64,000 nt of DNA from Syngnathus acus (Eukaryota > Chordata > Actinopteri > Syngnathiformes > Syngnathidae). The stretch spans positions 4,064,631 to 4,128,630 of the forward strand of contig NC_051108.1 in the NCBI RefSeq assembly GCF_901709675.1. Direction: 5' to 3'. Under the pieces are notes generated by a model. It saw only the letters and a list, made by a program, of their open reading frames with translations, made no database searches and was not told the origin of the DNA. Each line of letters starts with the position of its first letter. The stretch's first letter is position 1. Position numbers and translations under genes: made by a program. Positions 1 to 11,000 of this stretch are shown one piece after another.

Positions 1-153
1 GACTTGAGGACACAATCAAAACCATATTATTACACATTTCTTTGCACTGTGCACACAACATTATTAACTCTACTTCAGTTTCAACTATATTTGTTACATG
101 TCACGTCCAACAACCTTTATACATAACATACTTTTCTTTCAAATGTTCTCTAG

Positions 154-2682
154 ATTGTATAAGGAACGTCTAAGCCAGGTGGATGTCAAGTTGCAGGAAG
201 TGATGGCAGGATGCGCTCAGGAATATCTGGAACCTTTAGCCAACCTGCAAGAGAACATGCAGATCAGAACCAAAGTGGCAGGTATGACTTTGTTGACATG
301 CACGGAAGCCTTGAGCAATCAATTTTTCCAAGGCAAAATGAGAAATAAGTATTTAAAAAAAAAACAATGTTGATGACACGTTACCTTTTGCTCATGCTCA
401 TTTATACCAATTACTCTATTGGGACAACAAATACTGCCAGTCGGAACTGAACATGAAAATTTTTGTAAATGCAGATGTAGTCTGGGTTGAACATTAGTAT
501 TTGATCGTATTAGATCAAATTGCCCATTTGAGCTTTAGTTAATGTGGTGCTTTTGTTTTTAAATCAGTACAGTTTGTGCACAAACGAACGGTACCATTTT
601 GGGTTCATTTTGAGCAGATGGGGGGGCGTGGGTGAACTCTGGATGACTTATAAAATAATATTTTATAACTAAAAAAAACGTTGCAGCACAAACGAAACAG
701 ACTATTTTCCTTAAATTTTGCGTGGGGTGGGGGGGCCAGCTTCACGCAGGTTATTAACTACCATGAAAAGGAATTCTGAAACCATTTTATTTCTACTAAC
801 AGCATGTGTTCTACTTCTTTCTCAGAAGTACTGTATTTCTTTGCACGTTAATATATCTATCTGATTCATAACTTTTGATTTGGTGCAGGCATCTATAAAG
901 AACTGTGCTTGGAATCGGTGAAGAACAAGTACGACTGTGAGATCCAGGCAGCCTGCCAGCATTGGGAGGTAAGAAAAAAAAGTTGACAGAAATGAGGCAA
1001 TTTATGTCATTTTGTAATCCAGGACGAATGCCTTTTCCCTCGCAGTGTCTGTGGAAACAGATGAATACTTTGTATGTGTTAACACATGTTTCCCCAGAGT
1101 GAAAAGCTGCTGCTGTTTGACACAGTGCAGAGCGAGCTGGAGGAGAAGATAAGACGACTGGAGGAAGATAGACACAGTATTGACATCACCTCAGGTACAA
1201 AGGCGGCCATAAAAATGTGCATTGTATGAAAGTAACTAAGTATTAGGATTTGTAGTAGCCATGTCACCAGGATGAATGAAAGTGAAAGAGAAAAAGCAGC
1301 GGCCCTGTGATCGAACCCTGTGGTGCCCCAAAATACAGTGAAGCAGAATGGGAATCCGAATTACCATTATTTACATATATACGGTAGTTCTGTCTGCCAC
1401 ATATGATCGAAACCAATCCAGAGCACAATGATTTATGACCACAGGGTGCAAGTAAAACTTGAATTATTTTTTTTTGTAAGGAAATATTGTTCCTTCCCGC
1501 ATAAGAATAATTTGTGACGTTTTTGTGGTTGGTCATGAGGGGGTCTGGTTCACAATCTCTGTTCTCAAAGATGTTGTGGAGGTTGAGGTCCCTTGACATT
1601 GCTCCACACCAAACTCCAACCTTTGCGGACTTTTGTTTTGTGAACGTGAAATGGCCTTCCCCTAAACTTTCCCCACAAAGTTGGAAGCCTTGGGACATTT
1701 CCAAAGCTCTGATTTTAAGTGGAACTGAAGAGTCCAACCACTGATAGTTTATTTCACTGGTTAAAGAGATATTTGTCTTCATAGTGCATCGTGGCCAAAA
1801 AGTCTCCGCTCTAATCCGTCCTCTTGGATTTTCCAGAGTTGTGGAATGATGGCCTGCATTCCCGGAAAAACAAGAAGAAAGACCCACTCTGCCCCATCAA
1901 GAAGAAGAAGCCTGTCGTTGTCTCTGATATCCTTTTCCATCATCTCACCACTCGACCTCCTTTTCTGCTCCGTAGCCTCGCATTTCTTTAACAGCTTTTT
2001 CCACGGCCTTATATCGTTTACATGCTGCAAGATCTGGATATTCTGGAGGACTGGACTGCAATCAGAAAAGTAATCATTTGAAAAGTGACTCGGGAGTGAC
2101 TATCGAGATATGTGATGTGTCGTTTCTTCTCAGGCCATGGCGTCTCTCGGGCCGCATAGGGGGAAGGCCGAAGGTTCGTGCTGCACAAGACCATTCGCTA
2201 CGCTGTGTTTTGCGAAGTCCTCACTTTATTCATGTTTCCCCCTCATCTCTCTCCTCATCCAAATTTGACTAGGCAAGACAGAACGACACCAGCATGTTGC
2301 ACGATCCGAAGATGGCCGGCTTTTCTATGACAGCCAGTGGTACTGCAGGGGCCAGGCCATCTGTATCAACAGGAAAGATGAAGTTCCCACCAGGTATGTG
2401 TGCGCAAGGTTTGCCTCTTTGTGAATTTCGCAACACTTTGGCTTACGCAGTGTATGAATAGGGAGGGGCTGCTCGATGTTCTGACTGAGCCCATTTGAGA
2501 CTTGCGAAGAATTACCACACGCCTTTTTAATTGGTCATCGATGTCGTTTTCTTTTCTCACACAGCGCTATCATCACCACCATCAACAATGACGAGGTGTG
2601 GTTCAAACGACTGGACGGCACCAAGTCCAAGCTGTACATCTCGCAGTTGCAGAAAGGCAAATACACCATCAAACACTCGTGA
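154..2682 (+). CDS. brms1l: brms1l: BRMS1-like Sin3/HDAC co-repressor subunit, 3' eight exons (5' partial)
   Basis: Eight exons join in frame: 154-281, 889-968, 1098-1194, 1837-1926, 2005-2069, 2134-2173, 2273-2393, 2565-2682 (TGA at 2680-2682). They encode about 245 residues that match the C-terminal three quarters of vertebrate BRMS1L (about 323 aa in human). The N-terminal acidic region and first exons lie left of the window. The first part (YKERLSQVD, then [11 protein letters not shown] and [13 protein letters not shown]) is the coiled-coil Sds3-like region. A lysine-rich stretch precedes PVVVSGPYIVYML, and the protein ends in KGKYTIKHS. The family is a nuclear subunit of mSin3-HDAC complexes and represses transcription. 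BRMS1L fits better than BRMS1 because of the [13 protein letters not shown] and ARSEDGRL segments. The linker after GPHR is two residues shorter than human. All introns are GT-AG except the fourth, which is AT-AC. Downstream lies its own 3' UTR; the next gene, calm1, is convergent. Confidence 0.93.
1270..1450 (-). mobile_element. Fragment of a non-LTR retrotransposon reverse transcriptase
   Basis: Inside the third visible brms1l intron, antisense to the gene, an open frame contains [14 protein letters not shown]. This is the conserved reverse-transcriptase block (usually GVPQGSxLGPLLF) of L2/Rex/CR1-like LINEs. The residues before it also look like the usual SY..GR..V segment. The open frame continues upstream to about 1887, but that part is not recognisable. 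There is no YxDD motif, no ORF1 and no complete domain, so this is a dead remnant. Confidence 0.6.
1927..2004 (+). other. AT-AC (U12-type) minor-spliceosome intron in brms1l
   Basis: The intron between the fourth and fifth visible exons begins ATATCCTTTT directly after TCT-G and ends CCAC before GG-CCT-TAT. This restores a Gly codon in the motif VVVSGPYIVYML. No GT-AG choice keeps this frame. The start matches the canonical U12 donor ATATCCTTT. TTCTTTAAC at 1984-1992 resembles the U12 branch site TTCCTTAAC and lies about 13 nt from the 3' end, the spacing typical of the class. The intron is only 78 nt long. Confidence 0.9.
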
Positions 2683-4018
2683 AAACAACAGAGAGCCTGT
2701 TCAGAGATTTCCACGTGGCGTCCGCTTATGCTGTTGCATACGTCCTTCAAATGCGTTCACAACTCACCTCGCCTCCCCTCTGTTTATGTTCCCTGAAAGA
2801 GGCCAATCCAATGATCTCTCTAAACGCGTTGCCAATGTCCAAAAAAGGGGAACGAGGCAAAGCACTGCTACAAACAAAGGCAGGTAAAGCGCCAGCAGTC
2901 TTGAACTGTGACGCATGGAGCTTTGTGAGATGAGACAAAGCCCTTGGCATTCACAACTACACAGCGAGCCTTGCTGTGGGCTGTCGCAACAACTCATAAA
3001 GGACCGGAAGAGGGTCCAAACGGGTCCGTTTGCGGTCCTGCTGCAGGCATGGGATGGCGATTCGAGCTTTTTGAAGATAAAATGCACGCTTTGAGCGCAT
3101 GTTTGGCGTGTGGACAGGGATTGCGCAAGTGGGAAGCAGTTGTGAGGAACTTAGTCACGCAAGAGAATGTTTTGTTTCCGAGGAGCCGCTGTTGCAAATA
3201 TCTCTTTTTGTTCTCTTTGCAGCACTGAATTACGGCACTGAGCATAGCAAGTGGTTAAAAAAAAAAAGGTTCAGGCAGTTTGTTGTACATAGAAGACTGT
3301 GTTTTGAGGTTACATCACTGTGATGCTCTGTTCGTAAGCCCAATGATTACCAGGGTTAAAAACTGGGCAGGCTACGTTTAATAAGCTGTGCCGTTTAATT
3401 TTAAATGCCTGTTTAAGAAAGACTGAATTTTCCTCCCAAATCCACCACGATGATTTTTTTAATCTTGTTTTGTACTGTTTCTTTATGCATACATGGTTCA
3501 AAAATATTTCTTTTCACGTAATGTTAATAGGTGTGTGTATAGAAGTCTCAATATTACAATCATTTATTTTTGAATTTTAACATTGTTTGAATTATGGATT
3601 ATTTTGTACATCATTTTGTCTATGTTTTACATTGAAAGAAAATGTCTTGTAGTTCAATGCATGTACAGCTGATTAAATATTTTGTTGCTTTCATCGGATG
3701 AAGATTGAGTCTTTGGAAGCAACCTTCAGGGCTTACCTACACTAGCCCATCTACATATTAATGCAAATAATAATGACATGTTGCCAAAATACCAGAAAAA
3801 GTTTTATTTAGGATCATTCATTATGCTGATGAATGTCTCTGCATATCTCAGAAATCATTGTCAAATGTTTCATAACCAATAAGACTAGCTCACGTGTCTT
3901 AAAAGACCACTTGCATTATGTTGCAAAAGAATATTGAATACTGTAATTACTCATCGATGGCAATGTCCAGAGTACCTGTACCTGTGAGCAGTTGAACGTC
4001 AAATAAAGTACTAATAAA
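2683..4018 (+). other. brms1l 3' UTR with alternative poly(A) signals
   Basis: No coding exon follows the TGA at 2680-2682. The first good poly(A) signal is ATTAAA at 3672-3677. Two AATAAA hexamers follow at 4002-4007 and 4013-4018. Transcript ends near 3.69 kb or 4.03 kb are inferred. The open frames at 2764-3245 on either strand resemble no protein and are treated as chance frames. Confidence 0.6.
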
Positions 4019-4201
4019 AGCGTGTTGGGTAATTATTTGAAATTTAAACATGATTTCCATTGATGCTTCTCTCAAGGTTTATAAAGTTCAAAGAAAAACG
4101 ATGTATGTGGAGAACAATGTGGTGGTTATATTTATATTGCTGTGATTTCAGTGTATTCCAGTTGAATTCTAGATAGGTTTACAGGATATAGTAGCTAAAT
4201 A

Positions 4202-4215
4202 GCGCCATCTGGTGG
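4202..4215 (-). promoter_or_regulatory. CTCF-like motif just past the brms1l 3' end
   Basis: GCGCCATCTGGTGG is the reverse complement of CCACCAGATGGCGC, a full match to the vertebrate CTCF core. It lies about 190 bp beyond the last brms1l poly(A) signal and about 270 bp before the compound repeat. Binding is inferred from the motif alone. Confidence 0.45.
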
Positions 4216-4686
4216 TTGGAAAATGCACCATAATAGCAAAAGGTATACGTTGTCTTGAGTTTGTTTAATGTCTCACAGAAATATAAACAAAATTGCCATG
4301 AATAAGGGTTCTACGTTTTGGTCATTGACGATTATGTTTAGAACCAGAACCATATTAGTATATGGCAAAATGACTGCATTTATATTGCCTCTTTTCTTTT
4401 TTTTAATAATAAAAACTGTCCATAGATAGTATGGCTTAAAAAAAACCAATTATGACATTTACCTTAAATACAGACATTTGATCTGTGACGTCACTTGGAC
4501 ACTCCATTAGGTACACCGCCATTTTCAAGTGTACCTAATAACAGGCCACTTTATTAGGGAAATATCATGGTCAAAGGTCACAGGTGTCAAGCTCTAGTCC
4601 TCGGGGCCGCGTTCCAATATGTTTTCTAAGTTACCCTCGTTAAACACACCTGCGTGAAAAGATTTTGGTCCTTTTCACGTTCTGCA

Positions 4687-5225
4687 GGAGCTAAAACTTT
4701 TCACGCAGGTGCATTTAACGAGGGAATCTTGGAAAACATGTTGGAATGCGGCCACGAGGACTAGAGCTTGACACCTGTGACCTTTGACCATGATATTTCC
4801 CTAATAAAGTGGCCTGTTATTAGGTACACTTGAAAATGGCGGTGTACCTAATGGAGTGTCTGTGTGATTCCCTCGTTAAGTGCACCTGCGTGAAAAGTTT
4901 TAGCTCCTGCAGAACGTGAAAGGAGCTAAAACTTTTCACGCAGGTGCATTTAACGAGGGAATCTTGGAAAACATGTTGGAATGCGGCCCCGAGGACTAGA
5001 GCTTGACACCTGTGACCTTTGACCATGATATTTCCCTAATAAAGTGGCCTGTTATTAGGTACACTTGAAAATGGCGGTGTACCTAATGGAGTGTCTGTGT
5101 GATTCCCTCGTTAAGTGCACCTGCGTGAAAAGTTTTAGCTCCTGCAGAACGTGAAAGGAGCTAAAACTTTTCACGCAGGTGCGCTTAACGAGGGTAACTT
5201 GGAAAACATATTGGAACGCGGCCCC
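4687..5225. repeat. 235-bp tandem duplication (about 2.3 copies)
   Basis: Equivalent points recur at exactly 235 bp: GGAGCTAAAAC at 4687, 4922 and 5157, AGGGAATCTT at 4721 and 4956, and ATGGCGGTGTACC at 4836 and 5071. The two full units are nearly identical, so the duplication looks recent. Each unit contains an internal hairpin (TTTTAGCTCCTGC against GGAGCTAAAA) and one TTAGGTACAC...GTGTACCTAA pair. Confidence 0.85.
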
Positions 5226-5257
5226 TCGAGGACTGGAGGTCGACACCCCTGGTTTAA

Positions 5258-5676
5258 GTGAAAAGTGCCACACCCGCCCTCACCCCCACTTTCTGATTGG
5301 CTGATTGATCAGTGACGTCATGCGGTCACTCCATTAGGTACACCGCCATTTTCAGGTGTACCTAATCACAGGCCACTTCATTAGGGAAAAATCATGGTCA
5401 AAGCTTAACTGAAAGTGAAAAGTGCCACACCCGCCCTCACCCCCACTTTCTGATTGGCAGGTTGATCTGTGACGTCACTCGGACATTCCATTAGGTACAC
5501 CGCCATTTTCGAGTGTACCTAATAACAGGCCAGTTTATTAGGGAAAAATCATGGCCAAAGCTTAACTGAAAGTGAAAAGTGCCACACCCGCCCTCACCCC
5601 CACCTCCTGATTGGCTGGTTGATCTGTGACGTCACAATCCATTAGGTACACCATCATTTTCAAGTGTACCTAATAA
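5258..5676. repeat. 157-bp tandem array with promoter-like motifs
   Basis: GTGAAAAGTGCCACACCCG starts at 5258, 5415 and 5572, a period of exactly 157 bp. Each unit holds a CACCC-rich stretch, CTGATTGG (an inverted CCAAT box; ATTGG at 5296, 5453, 5610) and a full TGACGTCA (5313, 5470, 5627). The first two also hold CCGCCATTTT (5343, 5500), which in the third has decayed to CATCATTTT. A displaced partial unit at 4486-4560 has the same CRE and CCGCCATTTT order. The array then stops in AT-rich unique DNA. Confidence 0.85.
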
Positions 5677-6058
5677 CTTTATGGATTTTTTGTACGTGTT
5701 AAGAATGTGAATTTGACTACTTGCTCTTTATTTTGAGGGACACCAACACATATTACACAACGTAAAACATATATACATAATGTCATATAAAGCAGTTAAC
5801 CAAATGTCAGATTTTTGTTTTCATGCCCATAAAAATAAAAACAAGGAATAAAACACCAGACAAGTTTTAACATAAATGTTTATTAAAACAATAATAATGG
5901 AAAATTTCAAACCAGCAATCTAATGTGAAATTGCAGTAGATCTATTGGATAACAATAATTAGGCGTGTATATGCATACACGTTATTTAAAAACTACTGTG
6001 TTATAAAATAAAGATTACCCAAAGAGGCGCATCCCTTCATGCAATAAAGTTAGGGTTT

Positions 6059-6246
6059 GACTCGTTCGTGAACGGGAAGTGACGTCATTTTCTTCTTCGT
6101 TTTGTTTCCCGGCGAGGTGGCACCAGCTTCAATGCGCATTACCGACACCTACTGGTTGAAGTCATATGAACTGAAAAAAGAACGGATCACTTCCTCACGT
6201 TCACTGAAAAGATTCGTCTTTTGAACGAATCGTTCACACACGAGCC
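6059..6246. mobile_element. Short terminal-inverted-repeat element (MITE)
   Basis: The segment opens GACTCGTTCGTGAACG and closes CGTTCACACACGAGCC. These are imperfect inverted repeats of each other. A second internal copy (TTGAACGAATCGTTCA) lies near the right end. No transposase frame is present. The sequence type recurs in teleost genomes from memory; its family was not determined. Confidence 0.55.
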
Positions 6247-7737
6247 AACACTAGTGAAGCAGAACTCCTTTAGTCAAGGTTGAAACCTGATGTAAAGACA
6301 AATTAATTAACAGTTTGTTGTTCTTGGTGGTGCTGGTGCAGGCAGGCCATCGGGAAACGTGCCTTCTAAGTCAACTTCCTTTGAAACATGCACAGGTGAC
6401 TCGACCTCTAAAGAAACTTGACATTTTTAATGTTGAAGACTCTGCCACGAAGACCCTCCCACCTGCTGGGCAAACAATGCAGAATTCTTAATAATGTAAA
6501 TTCAATTTCGCCATTGTTGAGTGACGTCACATTGTAGTCCGTCGGTAAACTCGGGAATGGATGCTTTTTTTTTTCTTTTACTTTTCTTTCCTCCCAGTTT
6601 AAAGGGGTGTTCAGAAATCAGAAAACTCATCAAAGCCAGCATAATGCTGCATTCTGTCCACTAAGTGTCAGTGAAGTTCCACATAGTAGAGGCTGCAGGT
6701 GTTTAGTGAAAGATGGGGAGGTGGTTTTGGAATCTGGGGCACCCTGCTGTTGAAGCCTTCCAGCTGATGAGGGAGAGAAAGAAAGAAAGAGAGAGAGGGT
6801 GGGACGGAGGCACAGCTTGATCACAGCTTGCTGGCCTTGTCTGCCTGCATCTGCTGCTGCTGCAAGAAAAAGCCCGAGCGAGGGAGAGAGAATGAGAGAG
6901 AAAGGAAAACCCCCATCATGGCATCAAAGGCAGCATGCAAAAGCACTGTCTGTCTGTCTTGTTTTATCCTGTTTGGAACATCCTTGAGGCTTCTGGGGTC
7001 CTTCGTCTGGTGACGAATCAGTTCCTGACGGCTGCGGCAAACCCGTCCGGGGGTGCCATCCATTCTTAATGAGTACCTAGAATTGGAGGGTCATCAGGAC
7101 GCATTTACTGCAACAGTGCGGCTAATTAGACCGTGAAAGTGTCACACTCTGCTGAATTACTTATATCTCGAGCTTTTGTGTGTGCAATATGTGTGTCGTC
7201 GTGTGTTCAAGGGAGTTTTTGTATGTGCATGAAATGTGCCATGCTGCAGGCCTGCGCATGCGTGGGTGTGAACCTTTGATGCTGATTGTGTAAGAGAACG
7301 CTAAATGCATGTATCCATAAGTTAACATCAAAACGGTATTGCGACGAGGTTATATGCAGGAAGAGAAAGAAAATCAGAGGGGTGAAAGATTCCACTTACT
7401 CTGTGAGAAAATGAGTAATTACTAAAAATATCTCGGTTCATCCGTCTGATGTAGTGAGAGACGGAACACTTGAATGCTCTTCCGACTAATGACAAGGTAC
7501 TATAAACTTGCGCATCCACCTGTTGCCATTCAGACAACAGAATGAGTCATGGCTTCCCGCAACTTCAATTTAACAAGCACAGATTTCACACCGAGCGAGT
7601 AAATTTAGAAATGTCATTATTTTTGTTTGGTGAGGTGTTTTTTTTTTTTTTTTTTAAACACTGGCTTAATTTATCCATAAGAACAAGGTGATATTTCATT
7701 AAGTCCCATTAAAGGAACAATATGTATAGTCTTAAAC

Positions 7738-8029
7738 CATGGGTGTTAAACATGAGGCCAGATACGGCCTGCCACATCATTTTATGTATGAGCACCTCAT
7801 ATTATATACAGTAAAAGCTACAAAACAAACTGACAAATAACTCGTTCTCAAATCAGACGAGTAAAAGCAGGTCAAATATTTAAAAAAAAAAAAAAAGATA
7901 TTAAAAGTGAAGACAATTTGCAATTCTAGTGATGACACACGAATTTGATGCACAATTTGTCTTCGCGGGCCACATAAAATGATGTGGCGGGCCGTATCTG
8001 GTCCCCGGGCCTTGAGTTTGGCACCTGTG
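7738..8029. mobile_element. Non-autonomous hAT-like element, GGTGTCAAACTC family, degenerate copy
   Basis: The ends CATGGGTGTTAAACATG and GAGTTTGGCACCTGTG are the decayed CAGGGGTGTCAAACTC inverted terminus. Between them lie AGATACGGCC, AAGTGAAGACAATTTGCAATT and a GGCCACATAAAATG segment, also found in the copy at 61918-62227. The flanks, TCTTAAAC and CTCTAAAT, are compatible with a mutated 8-bp target duplication. No ORF. Confidence 0.7.
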
Positions 8030-11000
8030 CTCTAAATTATAAAGCATCTCTCAATGCAATGTCAACTCCAGACCTATTTTGGGGTTTGCCTTGGAAGATT
8101 GTCATTTGTCATTTCAAATATGTTGATGTAGCTATTTGTTACTGTTCTCCCAAAAACATCGTCATATTTTCAGTACAACTTAAGTGATTCATACTGTGGG
8201 TTGAGGGGAACCTTAGTCCAATAGTGACTCATACCTGCTAAAGGTTTTTTTTTTTTTGGCCTCAATGGTGCAATAATAGTCCACTCAGACAAATGACATT
8301 TATCCTGTCTGAAGAATTCAGCTCATTAGCCAAAATAAAGACACATCATAGGTTATATAATGCTTTTAATGGAAAACTAAAGGGGCACTCTTAACCTCAT
8401 TTTCTAAGTGTGGTTTAAATAAATATCATTTTCAGGAACTTTGTAATGACCATTTGCAATACAATTGTTGTATCTGGTACCTTGAGATCCAAAATGATGG
8501 TTGTATTAAAAGATGTTCTGTCGATATAGTGTGTCTTGAGCGTGTAGCATTACTCAATCTTGATGTTACACGTGCACCCCCACACACACCCTTGTAGAAA
8601 GCATACTGAGCGATGACTCATCGGACCATTTTGTATCATTCTAAAGATCAGCGCCTATATCTTTCAAGCAGCACAATTTTCGATGCAACTACCTTTTTTT
8701 TTTTTTTTTTTGCCCGACTACATTTCATTGGATTGGTTTGTGTGTATAAAATAGTTCTTCCATTCTTCAGTTCCAGGAAAACATCCAAGCTTGACCACAC
8801 AATCATCAACAACAGTCATTTATCATCTCTTACCTCAATGTGCTGCGCCGCAATCAATGAGTTGTCAACAGCCAAACACGCCAACCTTTGTTGAGTGAAA
8901 AAAATATCTCATGGCAGAAAAATACTGAAATAATGAGCATTTTGCTCAGTAGAAAAAAATAAAATGTGCGCAGGAAATCTATTGTATGAGTGGCAATAGG
9001 TTTATTTTACCTTCTGGCACATCTAATTCAAGAGAATTGAATTGTTCTGCCTTCTCACCAGCATGGAAGATCATTTTGTAATTGACAAAAATCCAACAAA
9101 TTCTATGAAATTGGATAAAGTGAGTTGAACACATCTGAAATGCTTTATGAAGAGCTGCAGATTAATCAACTAATTGTTTCTGCTCCATTTTATTAATGTG
9201 AGCGTACATCCAGTCAAATCTTTCCCAGCCGACACATCAAAAGCAGATTTGATTCTTGAAGTTACAAATACAAACATTTTAAATACATTTTCAGACCTGT
9301 TTTATATTTTTATTTATATTTTTATTTATTTTAATATTTTATATCTATATATTTTTTTTATTTGCCCTGTCCCTATCCACCACAAATAACGGGTCTCAAG
9401 TGAAAATATACAGCCAAAAAAAAACTTTTTGGTTTTCAAGATGCATTGTGCAATGCATTTAATTAATTAATTCATAAGGACATTTGCTTGTAAAAATTAA
9501 GATTTGCTTTTTTTTCTTTTTGAATGACAGGTCAATAGGGCAACAAATTTCATTTGGCCGAATATTTTTGGCTGATGTTTGAAGGGCCGTGATCAGACGA
9601 TTAATCGGTCAGGCCCATATCAGGTGGAAGTGAGTGAACATCCAAGTAAAAGGTCAACTTCTCCATTGCTTCATTGATTTTTTACATCTGTGGCCCTTTT
9701 GTGTGGCGTCAAAAGGGCCCAGCTGTCGGGCGAAAAACACCGCCAGGGGAATCGCATAGTAAGGTGAACAGGGGGGATTGTCGGCGTCTCGTCCCCTTGG
9801 CCTCGCCTCGTCGACGCACTCTCAAGCTAGCATCAGATCGCCTGTCGTTCCCGTTTACGATCAAGAGCCTGTCTCTGTGGACTCAGAGTTACTGTGGCAA
9901 CCCGGGCGAGCAGAGCTGCAAGTGCAGGTGCTGAGCACGTGATTCCGAGCCATCCGAGGACGTGTTGAGAAGCACTGACTCATGAACACGAGAGGGAACA
10001 CTCTGTGAACTTGTCAAAATGCTGCCGAGCAATTAAATATCTTCCATTTATGGGGTTGTGCAGAGGTCATTGCCATCACGGGGTTGATGAGCTATTAATG
10101 TAAAAAAAAAAAAAAAAAAAAGAAATGTGGAGCAGTCCTGGTTCTGGAAATTAGAATGTAGTTGAAAATCACAAGTATCCGTCGGCCAGACCACGTGAAA
10201 ACATGAGAAAGTGTGTAGGTGGTTTGGAGATCTGTGTGTGTGTTCAACATTTGGGTGGGTGTGGGCAGATGGGATGTCATAGGAAGAAGAGTAAAAGAGA
10301 GAAAGAGTGGCCGAGCGAGCACTGGCATGCATGAAAAGAGGACGGCGAGTGTACTTGTGTGTTTTCGCACAATGGGGATTTCTCGGCGCTGATCTCAGCG
10401 AAATCGGCGCCCCGTCTCTTGCAGAGGTGGTGACATGAATATTCACGAGGTCCTCTTGTCTTTTGGTAAAAGCCTCGTGTTGTTCCACTCCATACTGGGG
10501 GCGGTGGAGGGGGGGGGGTTGCCCTGTTGAGGCAAATCAATGTTTCATTGCACCTTCCGTCATCAGAGCGTCACAACAACGGCGCTATTGTTGTTTCTGT
10601 ATCCAAACAAAATGTGTTTTATCAGTCATGCATGTGTCATTATCTCAGCTTTACATTGAAAATGTGCTCGCACATGCAAAACAAGGCCCCGGAGCGCTTT
10701 CACTTTATGAATAAATAATACGAATTTCCTGTCCGGCAGACGCACTATTTGCCTCAACCCCTGCCTTCCACTCGGGGCTCTATTTTTTTTTTTTCTTATA
10801 CCCGCCCCTCATAACATAACACACATATTTGAATGTTTACACATACACACACACGTATTACCACTTTGGATTTAATAGGCCTACTTTCACTTCGGGCTTC
10901 CACAGCGCCCTGTCAGCTTGCCCCCCCACCCCCACCCCACTTATGTAACTGTAAGAAGGAGGGCAAGCAGGCTGTCTTTATGTGCTGGCTTCATTGAGTC

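Larger units (their letters stand above)
4486..5680. repeat. Compound palindromic and tandem repeat block
   Basis: Three structures overlap. The segment at about 4499-4615 (TTAGGTACACC, TTATTAGGG, then GGTCACAGGTGTCAAGC) returns as its reverse complement at about 4750-4861 and again at 4985-5097, giving a large inverted repeat. Between and around the arms a 235-bp unit repeats about 2.3 times (4687-5225). From 5258 a different 157-bp unit repeats about 2.7 times. The core of the palindrome, with CAGGTGTCAAGCTC at one end and GAGGTCGACACCCCTG at the far end, looks like a hAT-type MITE inserted into a monomer of the 157-bp repeat. No ORF is associated. Confidence 0.8.

Noticed and set aside
1264-1887. 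207-codon minus-strand frame as an intact gene
   Set aside because: Only the C-terminal RT-like block is recognisable; it spans brms1l exon D and lacks a complete domain.
10048-10488. 146-codon open frame on the minus strand
   Set aside because: Contains poly-Phe from a poly-A tract and histidine/threonine-rich low-complexity sequence; no family resemblance, and overlapping frames of similar length exist.
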